The notes under the pieces: model-generated
What the model saw: the letters and a program-made list of their open reading frames with translations, nothing else
Databases searched by the model: none
Told to the model about the DNA's origin: nothing
In this document: piece by piece, positions 6,944-13,312 of the stretch
Numbering within the stretch: the stretch's first letter is position 1
How the letters are laid out: the number at the start of each line of letters is the position of its first letter
NCBI GenBank assembly: GCA_900767385.1
Contig: CAAFYY010000074.1
Location: 1-13,312, forward strand
Direction: 5' to 3'
Length of the DNA stretch: 13,312 nucleotides
DNA from: Bacteroidales bacterium
Lineage (GTDB): Bacteria > Bacteroidota > Bacteroidia > Bacteroidales > Paludibacteraceae
Program-made: the position numbers and the translations under genes

Positions 6944-7891
6944 ATGAAGATACTACTTACCACCCGTTTGCCTAAAGAGGGATTTGTGGCTCTTGAAGGC
7001 AACGAAGTCATCATCCCACAAAACCCGACTTTCTCCAATGAAGAGTTGATGCAACTGCTTCCAGATTGCGATGTGTTGGTGCCAACCTACGATTATAAAA
7101 TCACTGCAGAGATGATTGAGGCTGCCAAGAACATGAAGTTGATTGCCAATTTCGGCGTCGGCTTCAACAACATTGATTTGGAGGCAGCCCGTGCGAAAAA
7201 CATCAAGGTGACGAACACCGTTGACCCTGTCATCGAACCAACAGCCGAGCAGACCTTCACATTGATGATGGCTGTGGCTCACCGCACCGCTGAGTTGGAC
7301 CGTAAGATGCGTCAGACTTCCGACATCAAGATTGGTGTCATGAACAACCTTGGCATCTCTCTTTATGGCAAGACACTCGGCATTCTCGGCATGGGCAGAA
7401 TAGGTCGTTCCGTAGCTCGTCGTGCGTTGGCTTGTGGTATGAGAGTTGTCTATCACAATCGCCATCGTCTCTCTGCCGAACTCGAACAGGGTATTGAATA
7501 TGTTGAAGACAAAATGGCTTTGATTCAACAGGCTGACTATCTCATTCCTATGGTTCCTTACACCAAAGAGACGCATCACCTGATTGATGCCAGTGTGTTC
7601 AATGCGATGAAGCAAGGTGCAGTTCTTGTTAACACCTCACGAGGCGCTGTTGTGGACGAGGCAGAGTTGATTAAAGCTTTGAAATCCGGAAAACTGTGGG
7701 GCGCGGCTATGGATGTCTATGAGTTCGAGCCAAAGATCTCTCCAGAGTTGCTGGAATTGGACAATGTGGTGATGTCTCCTCATATCGGCACAGGCACTAT
7801 TGATGGCCGTTTGGCTATGTGTCGCCGTGTGGCAGAAAATATCCTTCATGTCTTCGCAGGCAATCCCGACGTTGACTGGGTTGTTCGTTGA
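6944..7891 (+). CDS. D-isomer-specific 2-hydroxyacid dehydrogenase (NADP-type)
   Basis: Cytoplasmic oxidoreductase interconverting a 2-oxoacid and a D-2-hydroxyacid, such as glyoxylate or hydroxypyruvate and their reduced forms. At 315 residues it matches single-domain-pair members and lacks the C-terminal ACT domain of many SerA enzymes. The NAD(P) loop is GMGRIG (149-154). After the second strand comes NRHR (172-175) instead of the usual Asp, which suggests NADP(H) preference. The catalytic triad is visible: Arg233 in NTSRGAVVDE, Glu262 in YEFEP, and His280 in MSPHIGTGT. The substrate loop is NFGVGFNNID (69-78). It follows holA with one base between stop and start and ends before the strong terminator at 7949-7983. 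Substrate is inferred, with glyoxylate/hydroxypyruvate reductase the best guess. Confidence 0.88.
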   Translation: MKILLTTRLPKEGFVALEGNEVIIPQNPTFSNEELMQLLPDCDVLVPTYDYKITAEMIEAAKNMKLIANFGVGFNNIDLEAARAKNIKVTNTVDPVIEPTAEQTFTLMMAVAHRTAELDRKMRQTSDIKIGVMNNLGISLYGKTLGILGMGRIGRSVARRALACGMRVVYHNRHRLSAELEQGIEYVEDKMALIQQADYLIPMVPYTKETHHLIDASVFNAMKQGAVLVNTSRGAVVDEAELIKALKSGKLWGAAMDVYEFEPKISPELLELDNVVMSPHIGTGTIDGRLAMCRRVAENILHVFAGNPDVDWVVR

Positions 7892-7948
7892 TTCTTCAAC
7901 AGAGATAAGATATAATAATCAGTCGCGTTGAGGCTGGTTGTCCAACAG

Positions 7949-7983
7949 AAAAGCCATTCTACCTATCGGATAGAATGGCTTTT
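7949..7983. terminator. Bidirectional Rho-independent terminator
   Basis: A perfect 13-bp stem pairs AAAAGCCATTCTA (7949-7961) with TAGAATGGCTTTT (7971-7983) around a 9-nt loop. The + strand ends in TTTTT and the minus strand in TTTT, so it can end both the dehydrogenase transcript and the converging recN transcript. It lies 57 nt after the first stop and 19 nt after the second. The rest of the 7892-8002 gap shows no gene or other signal. Confidence 0.9.
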
Positions 7984-8002
7984 TGGTTATCTGGTCTGTT
8001 GT

Positions 8003-9658
8003 TCAGACGCCTAACAACTCTTTGGCATTGCTGATGGCCGCCTCTGTAGGATTGGCTCCGCTGAGCATCTTGGCAATCTCTTCGATTCGCTGTTCGGGAG
8101 AGAGTGGGGTGATGGTGGTAATCGTATCCTCTTTTCGGGTGATTTTCTCCACCTTCAGATGACTCGCTTTTTGCGATGCTACTTGGGGCAGGTGGGTGAT
8201 GGTCATAATCTGGATATGTTCTGCCATCTGGCTCAGCATCTTACCCATCTTTTGAGCCACCTCGCCTGACACGCCGGTGTCCACCTCGTCGAAGATGATG
8301 GTTGGCAACTGTGAGTTCTCTGCCAAAACACTCTTGATGACAAGCATCAAACGGGATAACTCACCGCCAGAAGCCGTGTTGGATATCTCAACAGGTTGGT
8401 TGTGCTGATTGGCAGAGAAGAGGAAGAGTATCTCGTCTCGTCCAGTTGGCGTGAAGTCTTTTGTTGGGTTGACTTGTATCTTGAACTGAGCGTGTGGGAT
8501 GCCGAGTTGGATGATTCTGCTGAGAATCTCTTTCTCTATCGTAGGACACACCTTTGAGCGTTGTTTGGTCAGTGCGTTGCTCTGTTTCGTCAGTTGGTCA
8601 AGTGTTGCTTTTATCTCACTCTCTAATTCTTTGATTCTAACGGAGTAATTGTCGATGAGCTCCAGTTTGCCTAACATGGTGTCTCGTCTGACTATCAGTT
8701 CCTCAACACTCTCACACTGATTCTTCCTCTCCAGGTCATAAAGCAAGTTGAGACGATCTTCTGTTTGGAGTTTCTCGTTGGGGTTGAAGTCCATCTCATC
8801 AGCAGCTGCAGCGAGGTCGGCAGCGATATCTTTCAATTCGATACGCGCCTCTTCCAGTCGCTCAAGATATTGTTCCGCGCGATTCCAGTAAGATTCGATA
8901 TGTCTGAGTTCGGAATAGGCAGAGCGAATCTGATTGCAGACTCCGTTGTCGCCGTTGAGAATGGCGTCGGCATTGGAAAGTGCGGTCTTCATCTCCTCAC
9001 TGTGTTGCATCACATTGAGGCGTTCCTCCAGTTCTATCTGTTCTCCTTCTGCAAGATTGGCATCATCTAACTGTTGCCATTGGAACTGGATAAACTCCCG
9101 CTCTCGTCTTGCGTTGGCCTCCTCGTCAATGAGGTCTTGGAGTTCCTTTTGTTGGCGGCGGTAGTCTGCAAGTAACTGCTGGTAGTTGCTTAACGACTCC
9201 GAATTGTGCGCGATGGAGTCTACAACTTGCAGTTGGAAGACGCTCTCCTGAAGCTGTAGTGTTTCGTGTTGGGAGTGGATATCTATCAGTCGTCCTGCAA
9301 CTTGTTTCATTTGCTGCAGGTTGACAGGGGTGTCGTTGATAAACGCTCTGGATTTGCCGCTCGCCGTAATCTCTCTACGCATAATCAGTGGCGTTGAGAG
9401 GTCTATATCCATCTCGTTGAGCAGCGCGTTGATGCCTAATGAATCAATATCATCAAAATGTGCTTCCACTACGCACTTCTCTGTTCCTTGCTTGACGGTT
9501 TTTGAGTCGGCGCGCTTTCCTTGAATCAGTCCTAAAGCACCAAGAATGATAGATTTGCCAGAACCGGTCTCACCCGTAATGATGGTCAGATGAGGTTGAA
9601 ATTCTATCTCAAGATGTTCAATGAGTGCGTAATTCTTTATCTCTAAGAAAGAAAGCAT
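8003..9658 (-). CDS. recN: DNA repair protein RecN
   Basis: SMC-like ATPase acting in recombinational repair of double-strand breaks, where it holds or recruits broken ends with RecA. The 551 residues match the family's ~550. The N-terminal head has Walker A GETGSGKS (29-36) and the RecN signature RLIDIHSQHE (123-132). A coiled-coil middle spans roughly 155-370, rich in Glu, Arg, Gln and Leu. The C-terminal head carries the ABC signature NTASGGELSR (427-436), Walker B TIIFDEVDTGVSG (453-465) and H-loop His489 in THLPQVAS. It is the last gene of the minus-strand run, 9 nt after the DUF4835 gene and 19 nt before the shared terminator. No separate promoter or LexA-like box was recognised in front of it. 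Confidence 0.97.
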   Translation of the reverse strand: MLSFLEIKNYALIEHLEIEFQPHLTIITGETGSGKSIILGALGLIQGKRADSKTVKQGTEKCVVEAHFDDIDSLGINALLNEMDIDLSTPLIMRREITASGKSRAFINDTPVNLQQMKQVAGRLIDIHSQHETLQLQESVFQLQVVDSIAHNSESLSNYQQLLADYRRQQKELQDLIDEEANARREREFIQFQWQQLDDANLAEGEQIELEERLNVMQHSEEMKTALSNADAILNGDNGVCNQIRSAYSELRHIESYWNRAEQYLERLEEARIELKDIAADLAAAADEMDFNPNEKLQTEDRLNLLYDLERKNQCESVEELIVRRDTMLGKLELIDNYSVRIKELESEIKATLDQLTKQSNALTKQRSKVCPTIEKEILSRIIQLGIPHAQFKIQVNPTKDFTPTGRDEILFLFSANQHNQPVEISNTASGGELSRLMLVIKSVLAENSQLPTIIFDEVDTGVSGEVAQKMGKMLSQMAEHIQIMTITHLPQVASQKASHLKVEKITRKEDTITTITPLSPEQRIEEIAKMLSGANPTEAAISNAKELLGV

Positions 9659-9667
9659 ATTGAATGG

Positions 9668-10564
9668 CTATTGTTTGATCTTGTTGTATTCGTTGGTCTG
9701 AGCAGGGTCGATGGCGGTGAGATGGTCGTAGACGCTGTTTTTCTCTTCGCTGGTTCCCTTCTTGAAGATGGAAACGAGTTCGTCGCTCTTGGCGTTGATG
9801 AAGATGGTAACCAATGCGTTTGACGGATCCAATTTGTTGGACTCTCTGACCACTTTGAGGTCCTCGGCTATTCTTGCTCTTGCCTTGGATGTGTTGGTGG
9901 CCATGTCGTCCAAAGCCAGACGGTGGTAGGTGTAGCTATATTCTCTGAGGGCTCTGTAACGCTCGCTCAACAGGCAGTTGGTGATAGCGTAGCGGTTGGT
10001 GTTGCTGGAAAATGCTTTCCAACCATCTGCCTCAGAACCGCTTCTGCTTTGTGACAGAGAGACGATGTTTTCGGCATTTTGGAACATGGCTGTGCCCCCC
10101 ATTTTCTCATAGGTATCCAAGTCAAAGCCAATGATAAGGTAGGCGTAGTAGGCGAGAACGGCAGTCAGGTTGTTGTCGTAGGTGCCATTCACTTCCAATT
10201 GGTCGTATTCGTTGTAGGTGAAGTTGACCTCGCGGTCACGAATGTTCAGAATCGTGGTCGTGTAGGATGTGCCGAAGACAGGGCGTCTCGACTGAACTGA
10301 GAATTCGCAGCTGACAGTGTTGTCTTTATAATCCTTGATGTTGATGGAGAGGCTGCAGTCGATTTTCTCGTTTGGTGCAAATGGAATATTGGTCCACTGT
10401 CTTTGGTTCATGAAGTCCTCGATACTTTTCTTCAAAGTCTCAAATACCTGTTTGTTCGTTCCGGTGATTTGAGCAGAGTTGACCATCACGTTGCATCTCA
10501 ACTCTTGAGCCATTGCAAGCGTGGTGAAACAGAGAAGTGTTATGAATACGAACAGTTTTTTCAT
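9668..10564 (-). CDS. DUF4835 family secreted protein (PorD-like)
   Basis: A 298-residue exported protein recognised as DUF4835, a Bacteroidetes family. It begins with a clear type I signal peptide: basic MKK, a hydrophobic core to about residue 16, then AMA-Q, with probable cleavage after Ala19. There is no Cys at the +1 position, so it is not a lipoprotein. The mature protein starts ELRCNVMVNSAQI and continues with conserved-looking segments VQSRRPVFGTSY and AYYAYLIIGFDLDTY, consistent with periplasmic or outer-membrane-associated location. Homologues in some Bacteroidetes have been labelled PorD, linked to type IX secretion. I recall that label rather than verified it, and this sequence does not show it. 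The ATG at 10564 is preferred over an upstream TTG at 10570. It lies between coaB (21 nt) and recN (9 nt), an arrangement common in Bacteroidetes. Confidence 0.82.
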   Translation of the reverse strand: MKKLFVFITLLCFTTLAMAQELRCNVMVNSAQITGTNKQVFETLKKSIEDFMNQRQWTNIPFAPNEKIDCSLSINIKDYKDNTVSCEFSVQSRRPVFGTSYTTTILNIRDREVNFTYNEYDQLEVNGTYDNNLTAVLAYYAYLIIGFDLDTYEKMGGTAMFQNAENIVSLSQSRSGSEADGWKAFSSNTNRYAITNCLLSERYRALREYSYTYHRLALDDMATNTSKARARIAEDLKVVRESNKLDPSNALVTIFINAKSDELVSIFKKGTSEEKNSVYDHLTAIDPAQTNEYNKIKQ

Positions 10565-10585
10565 TTGCAAGAGGATATGACTGTG

Positions 10586-11224
10586 TTATTTGTCAAGTAA
10601 ATTAATCTGCTCCAAGATGTCGGCAGCCACTTCACTTTTAGATTTCAAAGAATAGGCAATTTTCTCGCCAGTTGCCTTGTAAATCGTGATTTTATTGGTG
10701 TCGTAGCCGAAGCAAGCATCTTTGTCGTTCAATGAGTTGAGCACGATGAAATCAAGTTTTTTGCGTTTCATCTTATCAAGCGCATGTGCCTCTTCTTGGT
10801 TAGTCTCAAGGGCGAAACCAACCATGAACTGGTTGTCTCGCTTGACGGCGCCAGCGGCTGCTGCGATGTCGTGGGTAGGCTTCAGTCTGATAACCAGGTC
10901 GTCCTTCTCACGTTTGATCTTGGTGGTGGCTACCGTTTCTGGGGTGAAGTCGGCCACAGCAGCACAAAAGATGGCACCATCGGTTTGAGGGAAATTCTCC
11001 ATGACAGCTTCGTACATCTGTTGTGCACTCTCAACATCAATGCGTTGGAGTTGTGGGTGTGATATAGTGAGTTTTACTGGGCCAGCAATGAGGATGACTT
11101 CGTGTCCTGCGTCAAGGCAAGCCTGTGCGAGGGCGAATCCCATCTTGCCTGATGAGTAGTTGCCGATAAATCTTACGGGGTCAATCTTCTCGTAGGTTGG
11201 TCCTGCAGTAATAAGAATCTTCAT
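10586..11224 (-). CDS. coaB: Phosphopantothenate--cysteine ligase (standalone CoaB)
   Basis: Joins 4'-phosphopantothenate to cysteine with nucleotide activation, the second step from pantothenate to coenzyme A. The 212 residues correspond to the C-terminal half of the usual bifunctional CoaBC. The hallmark start ILITAGPTYEKIDPVRFIGN (3-22) is followed by YSSGKMG (23-29), with the conserved Asn22. AAVADF (88-93) and the KIK segment (102-104) with the conserved lysine come next, then VGFALETN (135-142) and a Lys-rich KMKRKKLDFIVLN (151-163). The ATG at 11224 sits exactly at the domain boundary, 10 nt after the coaC stop and in a different frame. The frame is open upstream to 11305, but that part overlaps coaC and encodes nothing CoaB-like. 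Translational coupling to coaC is likely. The split is discussed as a finding. Confidence 0.92.
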   Translation of the reverse strand: MKILITAGPTYEKIDPVRFIGNYSSGKMGFALAQACLDAGHEVILIAGPVKLTISHPQLQRIDVESAQQMYEAVMENFPQTDGAIFCAAVADFTPETVATTKIKREKDDLVIRLKPTHDIAAAAGAVKRDNQFMVGFALETNQEEAHALDKMKRKKLDFIVLNSLNDKDACFGYDTNKITIYKATGEKIAYSLKSKSEVAADILEQINLLDK

Positions 11225-11234
11225 ATTCAAAAAA

Positions 11235-11774
11235 TTAGAGTGCTTCTTCGAGGAAAGCAACGATGTTTTCGGGTTCTTCCATACGGCCTCTTCCTTCTGT
11301 GCCACAAGCTAATGGACCGTAGGCTGGGTCGATGATTTGAACGTCGATGGCTTGGAGTTGTCGGATGTTTTGTTGAACGATAGGGTGTTCATACATCTTA
11401 TTGTTCATTGCCGGAGCGATGAACACAGGTTTGTCAAACGCCAAGAAAGTGGTAGAGAGGGCGTCGTCTGCCAGTCCGTTGGCAAACTTGCCGATGATAT
11501 TGGCTGTGGCTGGTGCCACCAACAGTAAATCGCCCCAGTCGGCTGTGCTGATGTGCTCAGGACTGTAGTTGGTCTCGGCATCAAACACCTCGCTGTAGAT
11601 GTTGTGGTGTGTGAGAGTTGCCAAGGTGATAGGCGACACAATTTTCAGAGCATTCTGTGTTGCAACAACACGAACCTCTGCACCTGCTTTGATCAGGAGT
11701 CTTGCTAATTCTGGAGTTTTGTAGGCAGCGATACCGCCTGAGATACCCAGAATCACTTTCTTGCCATTCAACAT
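11235..11774 (-). CDS. coaC: Phosphopantothenoylcysteine decarboxylase (standalone CoaC)
   Basis: FMN-dependent decarboxylation of phosphopantothenoylcysteine to phosphopantetheine in CoA synthesis. The 179 residues fit a monofunctional CoaC and match the N-terminal half of CoaBC. Features in order: the flavin-binding GISGGIAAYK (10-19), active-site His74 in HISTADW, VAPATANIIGKFANG (86-100), PAMNNKM (121-127) with the conserved Asn124, and the mobile-flap ACGTEGRGRM (156-165) with active-site Cys157. The protein ends in IVAFLEEAL, which is where the decarboxylase domain normally ends before the CoaB linker. The ATG at 11774 begins MLNGKKVILG, the normal N-terminus. The frame stays open to 12224, but that part overlaps trxB and is rejected. 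Its partner CoaB starts 10 nt later. Confidence 0.93.
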   Translation of the reverse strand: MLNGKKVILGISGGIAAYKTPELARLLIKAGAEVRVVATQNALKIVSPITLATLTHHNIYSEVFDAETNYSPEHISTADWGDLLLVAPATANIIGKFANGLADDALSTTFLAFDKPVFIAPAMNNKMYEHPIVQQNIRQLQAIDVQIIDPAYGPLACGTEGRGRMEEPENIVAFLEEAL

Positions 11775-11799
11775 AATATGATGGACTTTTTTTGATGAG

Positions 11800-11807
11800 T
11801 AAAGATA
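11800..11807 (-). promoter_or_regulatory. Possible -7 box for coaC
   Basis: The minus strand reads TATCTTTA here, one base off the TAnnTTTG consensus and 25 nt before the coaC ATG. It overlaps the descending arm of the hairpin behind trxB. No good -33 TTG is seen, so support is weak; coaC could instead be read through from trxB. Confidence 0.3.
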
Positions 11808-11840
11808 GGTATGTGGTCCTGAAAAGAACCACATACCTAT
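11805..11840 (-). terminator. Hairpin after trxB, probable terminator with a poor U-tract
   Basis: A perfect 13-bp inverted repeat pairs ATAGGTATGTGGT (11805-11817) with ACCACATACCTAT (11828-11840) around a 10-nt loop. It begins 10 nt after the trxB stop. On the minus strand the stem is followed by CTTTACTCATC, which is only partly U-rich. It may therefore terminate inefficiently, or act mainly as a 3'-end stabiliser or attenuator between trxB and coaC. Confidence 0.6.
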
Positions 11841-11850
11841 GGTTGATTGA

Positions 11851-12789
11851 TTAGAGATTCTCTTTGAGGAAACGGTCGGCTTCGATACCTGCTTTCGCAC
11901 CGCTGCCTGCAGCAGTGATAGCTTGACGGTAGCGTGGGTCGGCAACGTCGCCAGCAGCGAACACGCCAGGAACGTTGGTCTTTGGTGTGTCTGGCTGTGT
12001 CTTGATGTAACCCTCAGCGTCTGTCTCGATGAACTCTTTGAAGACGTCTGAGTTTGGATGGTGACCGATAGCAAGGAAGAAGCCATCGATAGCAATATCG
12101 AATGCTTTCTCGTCTGCCTCGCCTTTGCGGTAAACGATGTGAGCACCTTCAACACCATCCTCGCCGAAAAGGCCAACGGTGTTGCATTCGTAGAGCACTT
12201 CGATGTTTGGAGTCTTCTCAACACGCTCCTGCATGATCTTTGAAGCGCGGAGGAATGGCTTTCTTACGATGAGATACACCTTGTCTGCGAGACCAGCGAG
12301 GTAGGTTGCCTCTTCGCATGCGGTGTCGCCGCCGCCGACAACGGCAACTTTTTTCTTCTTGTAGAAGAATCCGTCGCAGGTAGCACAAGCACTTACGCCC
12401 ATGCCGCGGTATTTGTTCTCATCTTCCAAACCAAGATATTTGGCGGAAGCGCCTGTGGCAATGATGACTGTCTCGGCATAGATGGTCTCTTCTTGGTCGA
12501 TTTCAAGAGCGAAAGGACGTTTGGAGAAATCTACCTTTGTGACAATACCTGTGCGGATGTCAGTGTTGAAACGGAGTGCCTGAGCGCGGAACTCCTCCAT
12601 CATATCGTAACCGTTGATACCTTGTGGGTAGCCTGGGAAGTTTTCAATCTCTGTTGTTGTGGTCAGCTGACCGCCTGGTTGAATGCCTTCATAGAGCACT
12701 GGAGACAAGTTGGCGCGAGCGGCGTAGATGGCAGCAGTATAACCTGCAGGACCAGAGCCGATAATCAAACATTTAATTGGATCTTGCAT
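11851..12789 (-). CDS. trxB: Thioredoxin reductase (NADPH)
   Basis: Flavoprotein that passes electrons from NADPH through FAD and a Cys pair to thioredoxin in the cytoplasm. The 312 residues match low-molecular-weight bacterial TrxB. The FAD dinucleotide fold is GSGPAGYTAA (11-20). GGQLTTTTEIENFPGYP (39-55) is characteristic. The redox-active pair is CATC (Cys135, Cys138) in SACATCDGFF. The NADPH fold is VGGGDTACEEA (151-161). The second FAD segment GVFAAGDVADPRYRQA lies near the C-terminus. After the NADPH-fold strand it reads VRKPFLRAS (175-183), where many TrxB have HRR. Basic residues for the NADPH 2'-phosphate remain, although that site is not classical. It lies 37 nt after the purine nucleoside phosphorylase gene and is followed by a hairpin. 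No thioredoxin gene is in the window. Confidence 0.96.
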   Translation of the reverse strand: MQDPIKCLIIGSGPAGYTAAIYAARANLSPVLYEGIQPGGQLTTTTEIENFPGYPQGINGYDMMEEFRAQALRFNTDIRTGIVTKVDFSKRPFALEIDQEETIYAETVIIATGASAKYLGLEDENKYRGMGVSACATCDGFFYKKKKVAVVGGGDTACEEATYLAGLADKVYLIVRKPFLRASKIMQERVEKTPNIEVLYECNTVGLFGEDGVEGAHIVYRKGEADEKAFDIAIDGFFLAIGHHPNSDVFKEFIETDAEGYIKTQPDTPKTNVPGVFAAGDVADPRYRQAITAAGSGAKAGIEADRFLKENL

Positions 12790-12826
12790 ATCTATATATC
12801 TTAAGTGTGTTATTTCTTTCTGTTGA

Positions 12827-13312
12827 TTAGATGAGTGCCAAGGCTACTTCCATCATGTTGGTGAAGCCTTTCTGACGCACTTCTGGAGTTGCTGCGATAT
12901 CTGTTCCTGGGACGTCAGAGATGGTGCAGATGCAGAGGGCCTTGTTGCCGCTCTTGGCAGCGTTCATGTAAAGAGCTGGAGCTTCCATCTCTACGGCAAG
13001 GCAACCCATTTTAGCCCATTTTGAGAGAGCGGTTGGGTCGTCGTCGTAGAAGGTGTCGTTGGAAACGATGTTGCCCACGCGGTAGCGGATGCCCATCTTC
13101 TCGGCAGCGTCGACGGCACGACGGGCGAGGTCGAAGTCTGCGATAGGAGCGTAGGTGCCAGGGAGGTTGAATTGTGCTGCGTAGTTGGAGTTGGTGCATG
13201 AACCCACAGCAATGACAACATCGCCAATCTGCATGCCTGGCTGTAAACCGCCGGCAGAGCCCACGCGGATGATGGTCTTCACGTCGTAGAAGTTGAACAA
13301 TTCATAGGTGTA
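12827..13312 (-). CDS. deoD: Purine nucleoside phosphorylase (DeoD type), 5'-truncated by the window edge
   Basis: Phosphorolysis of purine (deoxy)nucleosides to the free base and (deoxy)ribose 1-phosphate, for salvage. About 160 C-terminal residues of a usual ~235 are present. The frame runs off the right edge, and the TTG at 13300 is an internal Leu codon, since YTYE precedes it in frame. Motifs are IIRVGSAGGLQPGMQIGDVV (phosphate and base site), IADFDLARRA, SNDTFY, the ribose-binding AVEMEAPALY, and ISDVPGTD with the likely catalytic Asp. A later Arg in PEVRQKGF matches the conserved arginine of hexameric DeoD enzymes. The SDVPGTD loop differs from the SDHIRTGE-like loop of E. coli DeoD. 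It is probably co-transcribed with trxB, 37 nt downstream. A related nucleoside phosphorylase remains possible without the N-terminus. Confidence 0.85.
   Translation of the reverse strand, partial: YTYELFNFYDVKTIIRVGSAGGLQPGMQIGDVVIAVGSCTNSNYAAQFNLPGTYAPIADFDLARRAVDAAEKMGIRYRVGNIVSNDTFYDDDPTALSKWAKMGCLAVEMEAPALYMNAAKSGNKALCICTISDVPGTDIAATPEVRQKGFTNMMEVALALI

Noticed and set aside
6953..7615. Antisense open frame of about 220 codons opposite the dehydrogenase
   Set aside because: The dehydrogenase has all catalytic residues and family length; the antisense product matches nothing and has low-complexity His content.
11775..12224. N-terminal extension of the coaC frame, about 150 codons
   Set aside because: It overlaps trxB in another frame and crosses the hairpin. 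The Ser/Thr-rich product is not CoaC-like, and MLNGKKVILG is the normal start.
1..13312. tRNA, rRNA, CRISPR array, riboswitch, insertion sequence or attachment site
   Set aside because: Reading both strands, I saw no cloverleaf, regular spaced repeats, transposase or long direct or inverted repeats beyond the three short hairpins listed. Gaps are too small for a typical riboswitch. A covariance-model search was not possible here.

Overview
The window looks like core chromosome from a member of the Bacteroidales, most likely a Prevotella-like Prevotellaceae. Three things point there. It encodes Bacteroidetes-typical families: DUF4290, DUF4835, a solitary HsdR_N protein, and a short AMP nucleosidase. 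It carries TAnnTTTG-type -7 promoter boxes. It lacks obvious Shine-Dalgarno sequences. The genus is inferred from gene content and was not confirmed by a search. Coding density is very high: the largest gap between genes is about 110 bp (7892-8002), and no gene-free stretch exceeds 300 bases. I saw no tRNA, rRNA, CRISPR array, IS element or phage gene.

Region 1 (1-1822, +) is cell-envelope assembly. A 5'-truncated LpxL/HtrB-like acyltransferase is followed by a family 2 glycosyltransferase. Region 2 (about 1860-4583, +) starts at its own promoter and holds an M20 dipeptidase, TsaB (tRNA t6A synthesis) and a DUF4290 protein, with gaps of only 9 and 11 nt. Region 3 is a small minus-strand gene (4594-5046) for a solitary PD-(D/E)xK nuclease-like HsdR_N protein. 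It converges on DUF4290, and its apparent terminator lies inside the end of the DUF4290 reading frame. It diverges from region 4 (5122-7891, +): AMP nucleosidase, DNA polymerase III delta (HolA) and an NADP-type D-2-hydroxyacid dehydrogenase.

A strong bidirectional terminator at 7949-7983 separates region 4 from region 5, a minus-strand run from the right edge down to 8003. Its order of transcription is purine nucleoside phosphorylase (cut by the edge), thioredoxin reductase, a hairpin, CoaC, CoaB, a secreted DUF4835 protein, and RecN. CoaC and CoaB catalyse consecutive steps of coenzyme A synthesis. They are usually fused as CoaBC but here are two separate, closely spaced genes in different frames.

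Overall this is housekeeping: envelope lipid and sugar assembly, peptide turnover, tRNA modification, purine salvage, replication and repair, CoA synthesis and thiol redox. I found no convincing new multi-gene system. The observations most worth checking are the split coaBC, the terminator nested in a coding sequence, and the solitary nuclease gene with its near-leaderless divergent promoter region.
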